From Asterias amurensis (taxonomy: Eukaryota > Echinodermata > Asteroidea > Forcipulatida > Asteriidae), in NCBI RefSeq assembly GCF_032118995.1, contig NC_092665.1, forward strand, positions 12,938,512 through 13,002,511: a DNA stretch of 64,000 nt, read 5' to 3'. This document shows positions 1 through 10,536 of this stretch, piece after piece. Position 1 is the first letter of the stretch. Each line of letters begins with the position of its first letter. The position numbers and the translations under genes are program-made. The notes below the pieces were generated by a model, which saw only the letters and a list, made by a program, of their open reading frames with translations, was not told where the DNA came from and did no database searches.

Positions 1-109
1 CAATAACAATAGCAGACCAGCTCCATATAAAAAGTAAATTTGGTCTCATGAGACCAAAATTATTTTAGCATGTAAAATCCCCTTAACCAGTTATGATATT
101 ATACCTAAA

Positions 110-280
110 CCATAAACGAAAATTATTAATTTTACTCATTTCTCAAAAAACTACAGCACCTCAGTAAGTAAACTTTCAAGGGAAGCTTTCTTCTATCATA
201 ATCTTTAAACTGTGTATAAGTTTAATGTAAATCTGTGGACACTGTGTTTTTTGTTAGGAAAAAGTACATATACCCTTTAA
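110..280. repeat. Truncated MITE-like repeat
   Basis: AT-rich segment ending in CCTTTAA. It contains the words CTCAAAAAACTACAGCACCT and TTCAAGGGAAG, which recur in modified form near 37965 and 17150. I read it as the 3' half of a short TTAA-ended non-autonomous element; the left end is not visible. Confidence 0.4.
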
Positions 281-459
281 GCTAAAGATGAAGGGAATGA
301 CAAAATCCAGTTTTGTAATGTAGGCCTAACTATTTTCCAAAAACAGAGTGAATAAAGAAAAGATTATAATTTTATGTGAGTGAGGAAAAACTAAAAAAAC
401 GTCCAACAACGTTTCTATTACCCGTCCAAGACAAAATGAATTAATGTTTTAACATCTAA

Positions 460-637
460 AATATCTGACGAGAAAAAATGGGTCTTCTTCAATTTTGTTG
501 GTTCGACTGACTTTTTCAGAGCAAAAATTGAAACATGTTTTCAGAGCAAAATTTGAAACATGTTTCAAATTTTGCTCTGAAAAAAATCAGTCGAACCAAC
601 AAAATTGAAGAGGACCCATTTTTTCTCGTCAGATATT
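460..637. repeat. Near-perfect long hairpin
   Basis: Two arms of about 88 bp are reverse complements with only a few mismatches. The outer words are AATATCTGACGAG and CTCGTCAGATATT, and the arms meet with almost no loop near 548. It contains no gene. It is a foldback MITE or the palindromic end of a larger element, about 90 bp beyond the donor of the OAS-like exon and so inside its first intron. Confidence 0.75.
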
Positions 638-729
638 ATGGATTTCAAAAACTATCAATCTCATTTCAATGAGGAATTGTTTCGAGAAAATATCTCACGC
701 CTAATAAGATAATGATGAGGCATACGCAC

Positions 730-927
730 CTTCAAAATTCTGTCAACATTGAAATGGAGACCGCCCGATGAACAAATCGTCTGCACCGATCGGACCACTT
801 CATCGATAGCTCTTTTGCAGTCCCTGTCGAAATCCTCCGTCCCACGTTGAATATTCTCGTTATACCATGTCTCAAGACTGCTTGAATCCATGCACCAAGG
901 CTGTGAAAATCTCCCAGATCCAGCCAT
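730..927 (-). CDS. Possible first exon of a 2'-5' oligoadenylate synthetase-like gene (partial)
   Basis: A minus-strand ATG at 927 opens 66 codons that end at a good donor, AAG|GTGCGT, at 730/729 (phase 0). The peptide begins MAGSGRFSQPWC and contains LETWYNENIQ, DFDRDCKRAIDEVV and ends FNVDRILK. The spacing of an L-x-x-(F/W) start, an acidic turn, a K-R-A-I-D helix and a final V-x-(K/R)-(I/V)-(L/V)-K resembles the N-terminal helices of OAS enzymes just before their G-G-S nucleotide-binding loop, which would lie in the next exon. OAS proteins sense double-stranded RNA and make 2'-5' linked oligoadenylates. The catalytic exons lie outside the window, so the call rests on N-terminal resemblance only; another nucleotidyltransferase-fold protein is possible. 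Confidence 0.42.
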
Positions 928-2190
928 TGCGAGTTGGTTTAGTTTATGAATCCTTCCAAGTTCAAAATGCAGCTCTGGTCTGCTGAAATTCCAGGCAAAT
1001 ATTTGGGGGGTTTTTTAAACTCTGATTTCACAATTGTGAGCGATTGCATCATGGGATTCCCCGTATTTCTGACGATGATGAGAAATCCTTTATAGAAATT
1101 ATGTTAATCTGGACATCAGTTAAGAGTCAAATTAATTATTCAAACCACCCTGCATCACGGAAGCAATCTGGTAGGACAATAGCAATGTAAGCAGCTGCGT
1201 GATGCCGTTAAAAGGGACACACCGGCTAACGTAGGTTGTGTACAAGTTTGTGGCCGTCGTCTTCGTGAGATGTTTAGTCTTGAAGTCAAGACGGTAATTG
1301 TTAAGCGCGGTGTAGCTACGGGGACGATACACACACCCTCGATCCCATTATGTGTGTGTGTGTTAGAGCTGCCTCGCGCTACCTACGACTGTTGCATGTA
1401 TAACATCGCACTGTGACTGTTGCATGAAAGGCAGAAGAATAGGTAGCGCCATACGACTTGTCATCAAGTTTATGAGATGTTGGGTTTTTTGAACTGAAAA
1501 AAAAAACACGCTAGACTGGTACCCCGTCTTTTTTTTATATCTTTGAGGATACGCACGGGTATTGTCTTTATGTACTGCATAGACGATGTGACCTCTGACG
1601 TCACTCTGACGAAAAACCATAACATGATTCGCGCGCATACCGCCGGGCAAAACCTTTGTGGTTTGGCAGCCAGCTATAGTGTATGCAATCGTACCATAAC
1701 TACGCATTTTTTTGCGTAGGTAAAAGTTAATTCATAGACGTGGGCTCAACTGCAGATCTGTGACGTCAGATGTTCAGACTAACCCAGTGGTGCAATTTGG
1801 CCCAACCATAACTCAACAAACAGTTGACGTCAGTGCCTCAATATCTGTCCAATGAAATCATATCGGGTTTGCATCACATGTTCTTCTCTGTAAAGGTTCG
1901 CCTCTAAATAAACGCCCATAGCTTAGGCTGTACAGTGAACAATGCTAAATATTCATAAGTATACATGACAACACTATGCTTAGAAGTCTAACAGCTTTTA
2001 ACAGTAAAGGGACAATTATAAAATTTACTCTTGAACTTTAATCCTCTGCTCAATTGAATAATAATGGGGAGTCCTGGGCCCATCGAGTTATTCCCCCTCC
2101 AAGTCAAAACACCCCTACACCAGTGAAATAAATGTATTGAAATGAATGAAATTAATTGTCCAAACGTCCGAGCATCAATCTTGACAAAAA
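928..2190. other. Intergenic, no recognised gene
   Basis: Upstream of the OAS-like exon. Small open frames at 1132-1332 and 1363-1707 (minus strand) have no splice support or family resemblance. A short GT run lies near 1350. I see nothing else I can name. Confidence 0.5.
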
Positions 2191-2194
2191 AACA

Positions 2195-2860
2195 ACAACC
2201 TCAAATCATAAATACCTCAGACAGTTTCGCTATTCCTATAGGTGGAGAGCGCGTCACGAGGGGTGTTTAAACCTTTGATAATGACCAGTGTTTATAACCG
2301 GTTGAGAGCGGGACAGTTTCTTCATTCCTATTGGTCGAGAGCAACGGCTGGAACAGTTGTGCCACATCACGCGATACGCGCGACGCGCACAGCAATCTCC
2401 TTACAACGAGTTGTTTACCCGAGGGCCTTACCATTTCATAGCTGGAGGGGTGTTGTGTTGAAAGAAATCATTGAACAGTTATAATTTTTGCATTTATTTT
2501 CCCTTTTGACCAAAAAGTGTTGATGTTTTTTGACCGAAATTTATGAATGGGAATCTAAGTGTGTTGAATCGGTTTTCAAATAGTGATTTAAACCCCCGCC
2601 GGGGCCTGGTTGTTGATAACATTATCAAGAACCAGGCCTCGTTGGGTTTAAACCACTAGTTGAAAACCTCTTCACCACACATTGATTCCCTTTTTAGGAG
2701 TAGAACAAATAGTTATAGGGCATAATTTCATCCACTCCTATAAATATACCTACTTCTTTCTACAGTCTCCTGACGATGACTATATCAATACAAGCTAGTC
2801 GAAACGTTGAGAGTTCTTAAAAGAACTCACTCCGCGGTTACTAGTGGAGTTAAAAGATCA
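2195..2860. repeat. Composite repeat with inverted arms and a hammerhead-like core
   Basis: From 2560 to 2675 there is an inverted repeat: TTTTCAAATAGTGATTTAAA pairs with TTTAAACCACTAGTTGAAAA, and the inner arms share AACCAGGCC. At 2770-2776 CTGACGA is followed by GACT (2778-2781), AGTC (2797-2800) and GAAA (2801-2804), which is the order of the conserved parts of a hammerhead ribozyme. GAGTTCTTAAAAGAACTC follows. Such cores are known from Penelope-like elements and retrozymes; this copy is probably degenerate. Confidence 0.45.
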
Positions 2861-2863
2861 TCT

Positions 2864-3250
2864 TTAAAGACACTGCACACTATTGGTAATTGTCAAAGAC
2901 CAGTTTTCTCGTTTGTCTGTATCTCAACATATGCATAAAATAACAAACCTGTAAAAATTTGAGCTCAATCGGTCGTCGAAGTTGCAAGTTATTAAAAATG
3001 AAAGAAAAACCTTGTCACACGAAGTTATGTGCGTTTAGATGGTTGATTTTCGAGACCTCAAATTCTAAATCTGAGGTCTCGAAATCAAATTCGTGGAAAT
3101 TACTTCTTTCTCGAAAATTATGGCACCTCAGAGGGAGCCGCTTCTCACAATGGTTTATACGATCAACCTCTCCCCATTACTCGTCACCAAAGTAAGGTTT
3201 TTTGCTAATAATTATTTTGAGTAATAACCAATAGTGTCCACTGCCTTTAA
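2864..3250 (-). mobile_element. TTAA MITE, family A, copy 1
   Basis: Ends in TTAAAGACACTGCACACTAT and CCAATAGTGTCCACTGCCTT followed by TAA. Internal palindrome of GAGACCTCAAATTCTAAATC type near 3050-3085. Full-length member of the dominant family; 'minus' is relative to copies that read ACTCAAAATAATTATTAGC after the left end. Confidence 0.85.
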
Positions 3251-3274
3251 GCTTAAGTGCCAGCCGATTTTCTA

Positions 3275-3465
3275 ACTTCCGCCCAGGTAGTAGTTAAAAA
3301 GCAGGACAGTTCTTTTCAAAATATTGAGAAGTCTTCCGAAAAATCCGAAAGTCTACTCCGCGGTAAAATAATAAAATTTGTATAGCAAGACAGTTCTTTA
3401 AAGAACAAAATCTACACGGCAAGTAGATATACACATGGTCATACCGCAAACCAAATATTATACAT
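3275..3465 (-). repeat. Dispersed repeat shared with 41635-41785
   Basis: Contains GCCCAGGTAGTAGTTAA, AGCAGGACAGTTCTTTTCA, CTACTCCGCGG and AAGTAGATATACACATGG. The reverse complement of the same word order occurs at 41635-41785. The repeat shares the GTTCTTTT/AAAAGAAC word with the hammerhead-like repeats. Family unknown. Confidence 0.5.
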
Positions 3466-3765
3466 AAAGTCTAGTCTGGGGTCAATTTTATAGAGCTGCT
3501 TAAGCAAAGAAATTGCTTAAGCACGAAACTAGCTCGCTTATTTTTCACATGTTACTGGCAAACATTTCATGCCATATACATTGCTTGTGACTGGTATTTA
3601 GCTGTTTGTTTACTAGGATTTGCTGCTCTTTGCCCTCTCATTGTGATATAGAACTGCACGATCACGGTGTGTTTGCGTCCCCGAGTATAGCATTGGCCAC
3701 TGTAGCGTGAAAGGTTCACCCACTACAATAATTATTACAAAATACATCAGAAGTGTAAAAAAAAA

Positions 3766-6700
3766 ATGGCGTTCATGAAAAACGCACTGTTAGTGTGTAT
3801 AACAGCAGTGTTGGTTGTGTACGTACCGTCCCTATGGACCAAGACGCCTCCTACACTCACGGCGGGAACTGTTCAGTCAGGATTCGAACCAGTGCTCAAG
3901 GTTTTCAGGTCTTTATAGCCTTTTGTTTCACTATTACCGGTTCTCTTTAGAGCCTCAAACGTTCTCCCACGATACAATTCTCAAAATCCTACTTTTTAGT
4001 CATGTTTTGGGTGATTTTGTTTGGGTTTTCTTGTTTGCTCGGTTAACTCCATTATTTTACAGAAAATGGTGATGTGGTTTGATCCACTCTTTTAATTAGT
4101 ATGTATTATATTCTTTGTAAACCATCATTGATTGCAGAGAGACACCCGTACATGGAAAAAATGGCTGTTTAAGAGTCTGCACATATAAAGTTAAAGGCAA
4201 TGGACACTATTGGTAATTACTCAAAATAATTATTAGCATAAAACCTTACTTGGTGACGAGTAATGGGGAGAGGTTGGTAGTATAAAACATTGTGAGAAAC
4301 GGCTCCCTCTGAAGTAACGTAGTTTTTGAGAAAGAAGTAATTTTCCACGAATTTGATTTCGTGACCTCAGATTTAGAATTTGAGGTATCGAAATCAAGCA
4401 TGAGAAAGCACACAGCTTCGTGTGACAAGGGTGTTTTTTCTTTCATTATTATTTCGCAACTTTGAAGACCGATTGAGCTCAAATTTTCACAGGTTTATTA
4501 TTTCATGCATATAGGATGAGATAAATCAAGTGAGAAGACTGGTCTTTGAAAATTACCAATAGTGTCTACTGTCTTTAACAACAAAACATTATGAAATTTC
4601 TTAAATTTAAAACGAACCATGCTAAGTAAAGTGAAACATACAAGCTGGCAAATGCCTGGCTAACGCTATACATGAAGCCCCCAGTGTGTGTGACCTTTTG
4701 CCGATAATATTGCGCTGATTTTTGCCCACATCAAGTAAAGGATGTTAAAACACACCATCCCGGATGTGTTGACAGCTTGTTTTTACATTAACGGCAGTGC
4801 CCCTGCTCCTCTTTGCACATTTTTTTTTCAGGGACAATTTTGCCAAGGGAGTGGAGTCGCCAACAGGGGGCAGCGCATTCTCTGTTTACTACAAAGGGTC
4901 AAAGGTCATTGACCTATGGGGAGGTTACGCCGACACCGAGGCTCTAAGGCCATGGCGGGAAGATACTATGGCCATTGTTTACTCGTTGACTAAAGGTAAT
5001 CAAAAATTGCATTACTAAACTAGAGCAAAGGCAATTAATGTACACCTTTGGTTTTAGAGCCGTTTGGTTGTTTTGGTCCCCAAAAAGATGTATACAAATG
5101 TCACTTTGTAAAGTTTTTAAAAAGGCGGTAGCGTGTTTCAGATTTCACCGAAACTGTGTCTCTGTGTGCATAATTCCGTGAGGGCGCCCTTTATTTAAAA
5201 CTTGTCACTTTGGTTGTGTGTGATTCAGGAATGGCCGCCACTTGCATTGCTCTACTAGTGGATAGAGGTCACGTTGACTACGACAAAACCGTCGCATCTT
5301 ATTGGCCAGAATTTGCTCAGAACGGCAAAGAGAACATCACAGTGCGCATGCTCCTGAATCACGAGGTATAAGTATGATTTCGTTGCGTTTCTGCCACGAA
5401 AGAAACAAATAAGCATTTATAAGAACTTTTTACCACTCTCTGTAACTGATATGCCGATGGCTGCAAAAAGGCGTACAGTGACACTCCGTGCCCAACCATT
5501 CAGATATCATAGGGAAATCTGTCAATTGGAGATTATCCCCCCCCCCCCAATGGGAAACCATGGGCTGATAGAAAGAGGGAGCTATCAGAGGATGTTTTTA
5601 CGCAGATCGCCGTGATGGGGACAGAATCTGTCACACAGCCATTATTAGTAGGTTTATTTTGGTCGTAGTTAGGCCTTAATAAAGGTACACGCTTTTGAAT
5701 AGAAGATTGATCAAGACACATTGAGGTTGATGTTTTGGATGTCTGGTTGTTGCATTCATTAATTGTGAGAAGTTTCGGTCGTAGTGGGCGTCTCTCTGTA
5801 TTTTTTATTTCGTGCATTATTATGCCAGGGAGGATTGTCATACACAGATGGACCAATCAGCTTCGAGCAACTCGCAGACCAGGATGTACTGGGGCAGCTG
5901 TTAGCTAAAGAAGCTCCAAAGTGGGAACCAGGCAGTGCCCACGGGTACCACGGAATGACGTTTGGTCTCTACGTCAGCCAACTTCTACGGAGAGCTGATC
6001 CAAAGCACAGGACACTCGGGCAGTTCTTCAAGGAGGAAATAGCCCAAACTTTTGGTAAATGTTGGGTTTATTAATTAACAATATTAAATCTTGATTGGGG
6101 GTACCAAATATTACTTTGGGGCATGCCCGGTGGTTAATTGGGGGTTGGGGCATCCTGCGCTTGATCGCAGGGTCGGGTTCGAATGCCACTTATAGGAACA
6201 GTAGCATATAGTGTAGACTTGGTTTCAAACAGGACTGGGAAAGCCCCGAGTATACAGAGGAAAAACTTCAAGGTATTATTGATCCCGATGCTGTTATATA
6301 CTTATGTATATGACGTCATAAGCTTGAACAGCGCCCCCACTGTGGGGTTAAAAGAAGAGTTATCATTGGCTGAGACTTGTGCAATAATGGGGTATGCGTC
6401 TAGAGTGCGTTGCGTCTAAAGTGCGTTTTATGCGACCCCAACCAAAGCCCAACCGACTCAACAAGTCGGTTACCGGTTGGTCTGAACAGCATCGATCTGT
6501 TTGTAAGTTAGGCCCTATCGCATTTGTATTACAAAAGCACTTTACGGTTAGTTATTAAAATCGTCTATATCTTTCCCTTTTTCAGATGTAGATTTCCACA
6601 TTGGACTGCCCTTGGAGGTCTACCACCGCGTAGCTAGACGTCCGGCTGTAACAACCTTGTTGCAGACCCTATTCAAGGGTCTTACCAGCCCGTTAAACAG

Positions 6701-8441
6701 ACAAGTCATGTGGGCCATGGCTACCGGGAAAACAGACTTCCTGAAAGTTCTCAATATAGAATCAATGACACAGGTAAACTAAACCCAATCAATTTCAAGT
6801 TGATGTAATTTCTGGTTTAATAGTAGGGGAGGTCTGCTCTACCAGCCAGGCTTCTGATGAATGATACCAAAACCTACATTTGTAAAGGGGGTAGCCCTGT
6901 TTCAGCCCACAATTATTGTAACCCACACCTTAAAGTGGCATTCAGACCTTGTGTGTCTGGCGACTTGCATAAACAACTTGTAAAAAAAATTAAAACAGAA
7001 TTTAAAAAATCATAATGAAAACGATCGATTTAATGAAGCAAGGGAAGATCTGCCTGAGCAAAACAATATATACAAATTACTATTCTCAAAATAACAACCA
7101 CAGGGGAAACTGACTAATTAAAAGTTACCTTTAGTATAATGTTTTTGCAAATAAAATAAGACATTATCTAATCCCGTTACAGCCCAATGATCACACAGAG
7201 TCACCATGGTCAAGTGGACTTGCAATCACAAGGTTGTTGGCTCGAATCCTACCAAGCTAACCACTGATTTCACAACGACTAGAAAAAGTGTCTTATAAAC
7301 TCATATTTCTAGTAATTTCCACAATGACTGGAAAAGTGTCTGCTTGTTCTGAATCAGATTTCATGATTTAATGTGCAATTCATGACGTTAACCAATGATT
7401 GTAATACAATCACAAGGTTTTGTGGCTCGAATCCTACCAAGCTAATCGCTGATTTCACAATGACTAGAAAATGTGTCTTCTTGCACAGTTACTGAGGAAT
7501 CACAATTTCTTGATTTTGTGGAATTCATAGCCGTTAAATCAATGTCTTTATGAGAGAGATTGGTTGTTGCCAGCTTGGTGTTTATATCCCCAGCGCGGGA
7601 GTTTGCCGGAGTTGTGGTGGTTAATATCATACTTTGTGTTTCATTGGAACCAGGCGGAGCACTTTTTGAATCCAGAACTCCTAGCCCTCGAGCAGCCGTC
7701 TGCATCCGGTATCGGAACGGCCCGGGCCATCGCTAAGGTGTACGGGATGATGGCAAACGGAGGAACAACCAGGGACGGTCGAAAGTTTCTCTCGGACGGT
7801 TTGATCAAGAAATTTATAGGAGAGGCTGAGAAAGTTGCCACAATGGACAGAACCATTGGGCTTGAGCTGCTCTTTAATCTTGGATTCATGATCACTGATG
7901 AAGTAAGCTTCAGAGCAAACTAAGTCCATAACAACAAAGATTCAAAACTCTGTATTCGAAATGGTGACCTCGCTTTTGTATTAAATAGGTTCACAAGAGG
8001 TGTGTTGTTGTGGTGAGATATATTTTTTTTTTGGGGGGGGGTCTAGTTTATTTTTATCATCTTCTTCTTTGCGTTTACGGTTTTATTTTTTTTTTTTATT
8101 TTTTTTTTTAAGATACATTATTTCAGCCACAAAGGTACTTTTGTCCGGACCAAGAATAATTTATACATGTTCAGTCGTTGTATTTATTTTTTGTTTTTGT
8201 TACAATAACACAAGCGTTGACATGATTTTGAATTCGTTTTGTCTTCTTGGCTTTCCAGGGGGAGCAACAATTTGGCCATCCTGGATCAGGTGGTGCGCAG
8301 GGGCGTGCCGATCCAAAATGGCGGATCGGTATGGCATACATAACGAGTTATCCGACCCCCTTCAGTATGGGAGACGACGAACGTTTCCTGACTCTTGAAA
8401 AAGCAACCTACGAGTGTGTCAAGAAGTTGGAGGCAAAGTAG
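3766..8441 (+). CDS. Beta-lactamase-domain serine hydrolase, tandem copy 1 (429 aa, 7 exons)
   Basis: Exons 3766-3908, 4832-4995, 5229-5365, 5829-6054, 6586-6773, 7654-7902 and 8259-8441 join in one frame to 429 codons, all with GT-AG introns. Residues 7-23 form a hydrophobic segment with one Lys before it, so the protein is a type II anchored or secreted hydrolase. Motifs of the class C/EstB/LACTB fold are intact: S99-L-T-K102, Y188 in AHGYHGMTFG, and H376-P-G in QQFGHPGSGG. The family includes bacterial EstB esterases and nematode lact proteins; the substrate is not known. Start choice: the MAFMK N-terminus is the same in all three copies. Odd points: exon 5 is two codons shorter than in copies 2 and 3 and its sequence is divergent, and exon 6 begins AEHFLNPELL instead of MENYRRAEVL. 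Copy 1 is therefore the oldest branch. Confidence 0.9.
4191..4578 (+). mobile_element. TTAA MITE, family A, copy 2
   Basis: Lies in intron 1 of hydrolase copy 1. Left end TTAAAGGCAATGGACACTAT, right end GTCTACTGTCTTTAA, with the GAGGT-type palindrome in the centre. Full length. Confidence 0.88.
7190..7490 (+). repeat. Two partial copies of a SINE-like sequence
   Basis: The word GGCTCGAATCCTACCAAGCT occurs at about 7240 and 7426, each followed by CGCTGATTTCACAA or a close variant and then GACTAGAAAA. GGCTCGAATCC resembles a Pol III B box. I read this as a duplicated, degraded tRNA-SINE fragment in intron 5 of copy 1. No A box is clear. Confidence 0.4.
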
Positions 8442-8821
8442 ATGCATCTAAAGGATGGGGAGTGGCTGAAAGAAGCTTTTGATAGTGTAGTCTTAGTGCA
8501 AGGTTTCTCGTTTAGATTTCCTGCACATTACGCTCGTTTAGATTTCCCGCACAGTGCGGTCGGGCCCGCCACGACCACCCGTATACACACGTCTTGCACC
8601 AAGACTAGATGATTGGAAACAGACAGTAATTTATTGGCCATCATAAAGCGACCATAACGAAATTGGGCTACTTTATACACTTCCGGTTTTCACTGGGGCA
8701 TATTTTAGTGTTTTTGTGTGTGTTTTTTTTTTTTTTTGTTGGGGGGGGGGGTGTCCAAAAGTTTGCTATCAGTATCTAGTTTTGTTGTGTTGCACATAAT
8801 GTCATTGTCTTGCACGGTTTT

Positions 8822-8827
8822 AATAAA
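8822..8827 (+). promoter_or_regulatory. Probable poly(A) signal of hydrolase copy 1
   Basis: AATAAA 381 bases after the stop codon, followed by more AATAAA-like words and an A-rich run. It is the first good hexamer downstream. Confidence 0.5.
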
Positions 8828-8898
8828 TAAATAAAAAATAAAAAAAAAATATTTCTTCTATGTATTTTACTAATTCGCCAATAAATCAGGCAAGCTGT

Positions 8899-9292
8899 TT
8901 AAAGGCACTGGACACGTTTGGTAATTATTTTATTGTCAAAGACCAGTCTTCCCACTTGGTGTATCTCACATAAGCATAAAAAACAAACCTGTGGAAATTT
9001 GAACTCAATTGGTTGTCACAGTTGCGAGAGAATAATGGAAGAAAAAGACACCCTTGTCGCACATAGTTGTGTGCTTTCAGATGCTTGAATTTGAGACCTC
9101 AGCTGAGGTGGTCTCGAATTCAATTCATATATTTTAGTGATAAATTACTTCTTTCTCAAAAACTATGTTACTTCAGAGGGTATGGTATATTTTATACCAT
9201 CAACACTGAGCTCCCCATTACTCGTTACCAAGTAGGTATTTATGCTAAAGATTTGTTTGGGTAATTACCAATAGTGTGCAATGCCTTTTAAA
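8899..9292 (-). mobile_element. TTAA MITE, family A, copy 3
   Basis: Left end TTAAAGGCACTGGACACGTT, right end AATTACCAATAGTGTGCAAT then GCCTTTTAA. Sits just after the poly(A) region of copy 1. Confidence 0.83.
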
Positions 9293-9854
9293 TACAGAAG
9301 CTCCATTTTGAGTCCTTGGATCCATGTTAGTTTGTTCTTGTACGTTTTTACCAAAACGATATTTATTTAAGTAGATATTTGCGACAAATCTCAGCTCTTC
9401 AACTCGAATTCGAATTTCATGGGCGTATACAAATTGACACTGCACACTTTGTAGATACCACTGGAGGGGAAAGAACAAAAATATCAAAATTTACACCTTA
9501 TGGTGTTTAAATAACGCAAATTTCTGCAAACATAAGTGTTATTTTAACACCCTATTATTGTGATAGTTTTCATTGTTCTCTTGAGAGTATGTGTCAACAC
9601 CCATTGTCACTTTTACTACCAGCAGTGTTGGCACTAAACACTGAACAGTATTACACATGAACTCTATTACCCAATCCTCACTGCACAACATCATCGTTGT
9701 ATGTGGTGGTCTGGTCACCGCTAACTGTAGACTTAATTTCAAGTCTGAGATCGTGATATTCTCTGTATCAGCCACGAAAAAACCCTCCCAGATTAGCTAT
9801 GACCACGCGCCCACGGGAGGGCGCTATTTCAGGCAATGATGGATTGGCTATCGG
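9293..9854. other. Intergenic between hydrolase copies 1 and 2
   Basis: No gene recognised. The small open frames on both strands (9245-9487, 9539-9775, 9657-9839) have no splice or family support. Confidence 0.5.
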
Positions 9855-10430
9855 GTATAAGACTGAAAGACACGATTACAGACTTGAACCAAGTTTACTC
9901 GCTCACTCTTGTCTGATCATGACAATGACACCAGTCCCCACGTAAAGTACAAGGTTGAACCGTTGAGCTCACACTGCTTTGAGTCACAATACAGTAAGCT
10001 GTCGGGTAGACTAAAAGCCACGATCACAGACTTGAACCAAGTCTACGCTCACTCTTGCCTTCTATGACAATGACACCAGTCCCCCTAAAGTACAAGGTTA
10101 AATCGTTGAGCTCACACTGCTTTGAGTCACAATACAGTAAGCTGTCGGGTAGACTAAAAGCCACGACCACAGACTTGAAACAAGTCTACGCTCACTCTTG
10201 CCTTATAGTGACAATGACACCAGTCCCCATGTAAAGTAAAAGGTTGAACCGTTGAGCTCACACTGCTTTGAGTCACAATACAGTAAGCTGTCGGGTAGAC
10301 TAAAAGTCACGATCACAGACTTGAACCAAGTCTACGCTCACTCTTGCCTGCTTTATGACCATGACACCAATCCCCACGTATAAAGTACAAGGTCGAACCG
10401 TTGAACACACGAGTCACAATACAGCACATG
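9855..10430 (+). repeat. Tandem repeat, about 146 bp unit, about 4 copies
   Basis: The word ACAGACTTGAACCAAGT or a one-base variant starts near 9876, 10026, 10169 and 10315, so the unit is 143-150 bp. Each unit also holds GACAATGACACCAGTCCCC, TTGAGCTCACACTGCTTTGA and CAGTAAGCTGTCGGGTAGAC. The last unit is shortened. The array ends about 105 bp before the ATG of hydrolase copy 2, so it lies in that gene's proximal upstream region. Confidence 0.9.
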
Positions 10431-10536
10431 TCAACTTGTTGAACCCAAAACACTCCAGTATATTGAGCAGACGTGCCTGTGGCCGGGTACGCGGCCATAA
10501 TTACCAATAACTAAATACTTCAACTGCAGGTCGACC

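Noticed and set aside
1363-1707. 114-codon minus-strand open frame
   Set aside because: No splice context, no motif, residues typical of chance translation; crosses a T/A run.
2242-2484. 80-codon plus-strand open frame
   Set aside because: Lies in a dispersed repeat and shows no protein-like pattern.
6121-6195. tRNA-like B box GGGTTCGAATGCC in intron 4 of hydrolase copy 1
   Set aside because: No convincing A box at the right distance; too weak to call a SINE.
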